Of a stretch of 64,000 nt of DNA, positions 63,144-64,000 are shown in pieces. Under the pieces are notes generated by a model. The model had not been told where the DNA came from. It did no database searches and worked only from the letters and a program-made list of their open reading frames with translations. The position numbers and the translations under genes are program-made. Positions within the stretch are counted from its first letter, which is position 1; every line of letters starts with the position of its first letter. Origin of the DNA: Roseinatronobacter monicus (GTDB lineage: Bacteria > Pseudomonadota > Alphaproteobacteria > Rhodobacterales > Rhodobacteraceae); contig NZ_VFPT01000001.1 in NCBI RefSeq assembly GCF_006716865.1, forward strand, positions 1,545,001 through 1,609,000, written 5' to 3'.

Positions 63144-64000
63144 TCAGGGCCCTTTCCATATCCAACCACCCCCAAAGACACGGCTGCCCTCTGGGGCATA
63201 GAACACACATGCCTGACCGGGGCTGATCCCTTCTTCCGGGCTCAACAACTCCACCTGCGCTTCTGTTTCTGAGAGCGGGCGCACGATCGCAGGGGCCGGC
63301 GGGCGGGTCGAGCGCAGCTTGACCCCCATCTCCCATTCGGGCTGCGAGGTGAAGGGCGCATCGCCCAGCCAATTGATCTCGCGCACCGGCACGGTACGCG
63401 TGGCCAGTGCCGTTTTCGGGCCGACAATCACGCGCCGCGCCACAGGGTCCAGTCGCACCACATAAAGCGGATCACTCAGCCCGCCGATGCCCAGCCCCTT
63501 GCGTTGCCCTATGGTGTAGTGAATCACGCCGCGATGCGTGCCCAGCACATGGCCTTCAAGATCGACTATCTCGCCGGGGTCAGCCGCGCCGGGGCGCAGC
63601 TTCTCGATGACCGCGGCATAGTTGCCATCGGGCACAAAGCAGATGTCCTGACTGTCAGGCTTGTCCGCCACACTCAGCCCATGCCGTGCTGCCAGCGCGC
63701 GGGTTTCGGCCTTGGTTTCCAGATGGCCAAGCGGAAAGCGCAAATACTCCAACTGCTCGCGCGTGGTCGAGAACAGAAAATAACTCTGATCCCGAACAGG
63801 GTCGGCGGCGCGGTGCAATTCTGCCCCGTGCAGGCCCATCTTGCGCTGGATGTAATGCCCTGTTGCCATGCAATCAGCACCCAGATCCTTTGCCGTCTCC
63901 AGCAGATCGCGGAATTTCACGCGCTCATTGCAGCGAATGCAGGGCACAGGTGTGGCCCCGGCCAGATAGGCGTCTGCGAATTCGTCAATTACCGATTCGC
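63144..64000 (-). CDS. mnmA: tRNA-specific 2-thiouridylase MnmA, partial at the window edge
   Basis: The visible 285 residues lack the N-terminal ATP pyrophosphatase P-loop, which lies beyond the window. The first catalytic cysteine is in [13 protein letters not shown], followed by [13 protein letters not shown], the second catalytic cysteine in [13 protein letters not shown], and the C-terminal beta-barrel ([14 protein letters not shown]). MnmA thiolates the wobble uridine of Lys, Glu and Gln tRNAs. The reading frame continues to the last base. Confidence 0.95.
   Translation of the reverse strand, partial: ESVIDEFADAYLAGATPVPCIRCNERVKFRDLLETAKDLGADCMATGHYIQRKMGLHGAELHRAADPVRDQSYFLFSTTREQLEYLRFPLGHLETKAETRALAARHGLSVADKPDSQDICFVPDGNYAAVIEKLRPGAADPGEIVDLEGHVLGTHRGVIHYTIGQRKGLGIGGLSDPLYVVRLDPVARRVIVGPKTALATRTVPVREINWLGDAPFTSQPEWEMGVKLRSTRPPAPAIVRPLSETEAQVELLSPEEGISPGQACVFYAPEGSRVFGGGWIWKGP

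Noticed and set aside
1..64000. CRISPR array or phage-like gene cluster
   Set aside because: No regularly spaced repeats, cas genes, integrase, capsid or tail genes were seen. The only mobile DNA is the two insertion sequences.

Overview
This window looks like a chromosomal segment of a Rhodobacterales alphaproteobacterium (Paracoccus/Rhodobacter/Roseobacter type). The evidence is the high-GC coding bias, a trgAB tellurite-resistance pair, a NasS-NasT controlled nitrate assimilation locus, short conserved proteins typical of this order, and many ATGA/GTGA translational overlaps. It carries about 50 protein genes, one tRNA-Gly(CCC), two insertion sequences and two genes broken by them.

Layout. 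(a) 0.4-6.3 kb: a molybdenum hydroxylase module (xdhC-like maturation factor, molybdopterin-binding protein, then form II coxS-coxL-coxM) ending in a strong terminator. (b) 6.4-20.3 kb: mostly single genes: YfcG-like GST, YciB, a 975-residue PilM/PilP-like membrane protein, metY, a sulfotransferase, two divergent MltB-type lytic transglycosylases, a COG0523 metal chaperone behind a Zur-type palindrome, class I aldolase, tRNA-Gly, ssb and an Slt-type transglycosylase. (c) 20.4-22.7 kb: a PLP-dependent aminotransferase gene cleanly split by an IS1595-family element with an 8-bp target duplication. (d) 22.7-27.1 kb: photolyase, cyclopropane fatty acid synthase and trgAB. (e) 27.1-33.3 kb: a branched-chain amino acid type ABC transporter operon that also holds an unknown periplasmic protein gene and ends in a MocA-like nucleotidyltransferase gene. 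(f) 33.5-40.3 kb: ttuD-guaA on the minus strand, then fabG, acpP, fabF, mltG on the plus strand.

(g) 40.3-54.9 kb: the nitrate assimilation region, all on the minus strand except a small toxin-antitoxin pair. nasT-nasS encode the nitrate sensor and the RNA-binding antiterminator. nrtA-nrtB-nrtC encode the nitrate ABC importer, and nrtA has a leader with two AxxGxx hexaloop hairpins and an intrinsic terminator, the expected target of NasT. nirB-nirD-nasA-trpD2-like-cysG form one chain of ATGA-coupled genes for nitrate and nitrite reduction and siroheme synthesis. A brnT-type toxin with an atypical partner sits between the two operons in the opposite orientation.

(h) 55.2-56.8 kb: an IS630-type element with a poly-A frameshift site, inserted into the 3' part of a PRC-barrel gene that has a second, independent frameshift. 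(i) 57-64 kb: pyrC-pyrE, two genes of unknown function, a possible 58-codon gene with an in-frame stop upstream of it, and mnmA (partial), pdxA, rsmA.

Most of the window is ordinary metabolism. The items most worth following up are the NasT-responsive leader, the Zur palindrome, the PilM/PilP-like protein, the 14-mer shared by the xdhC and coxS upstream regions, the odd antitoxin, and the unknown periplasmic protein in the amino acid transporter operon.
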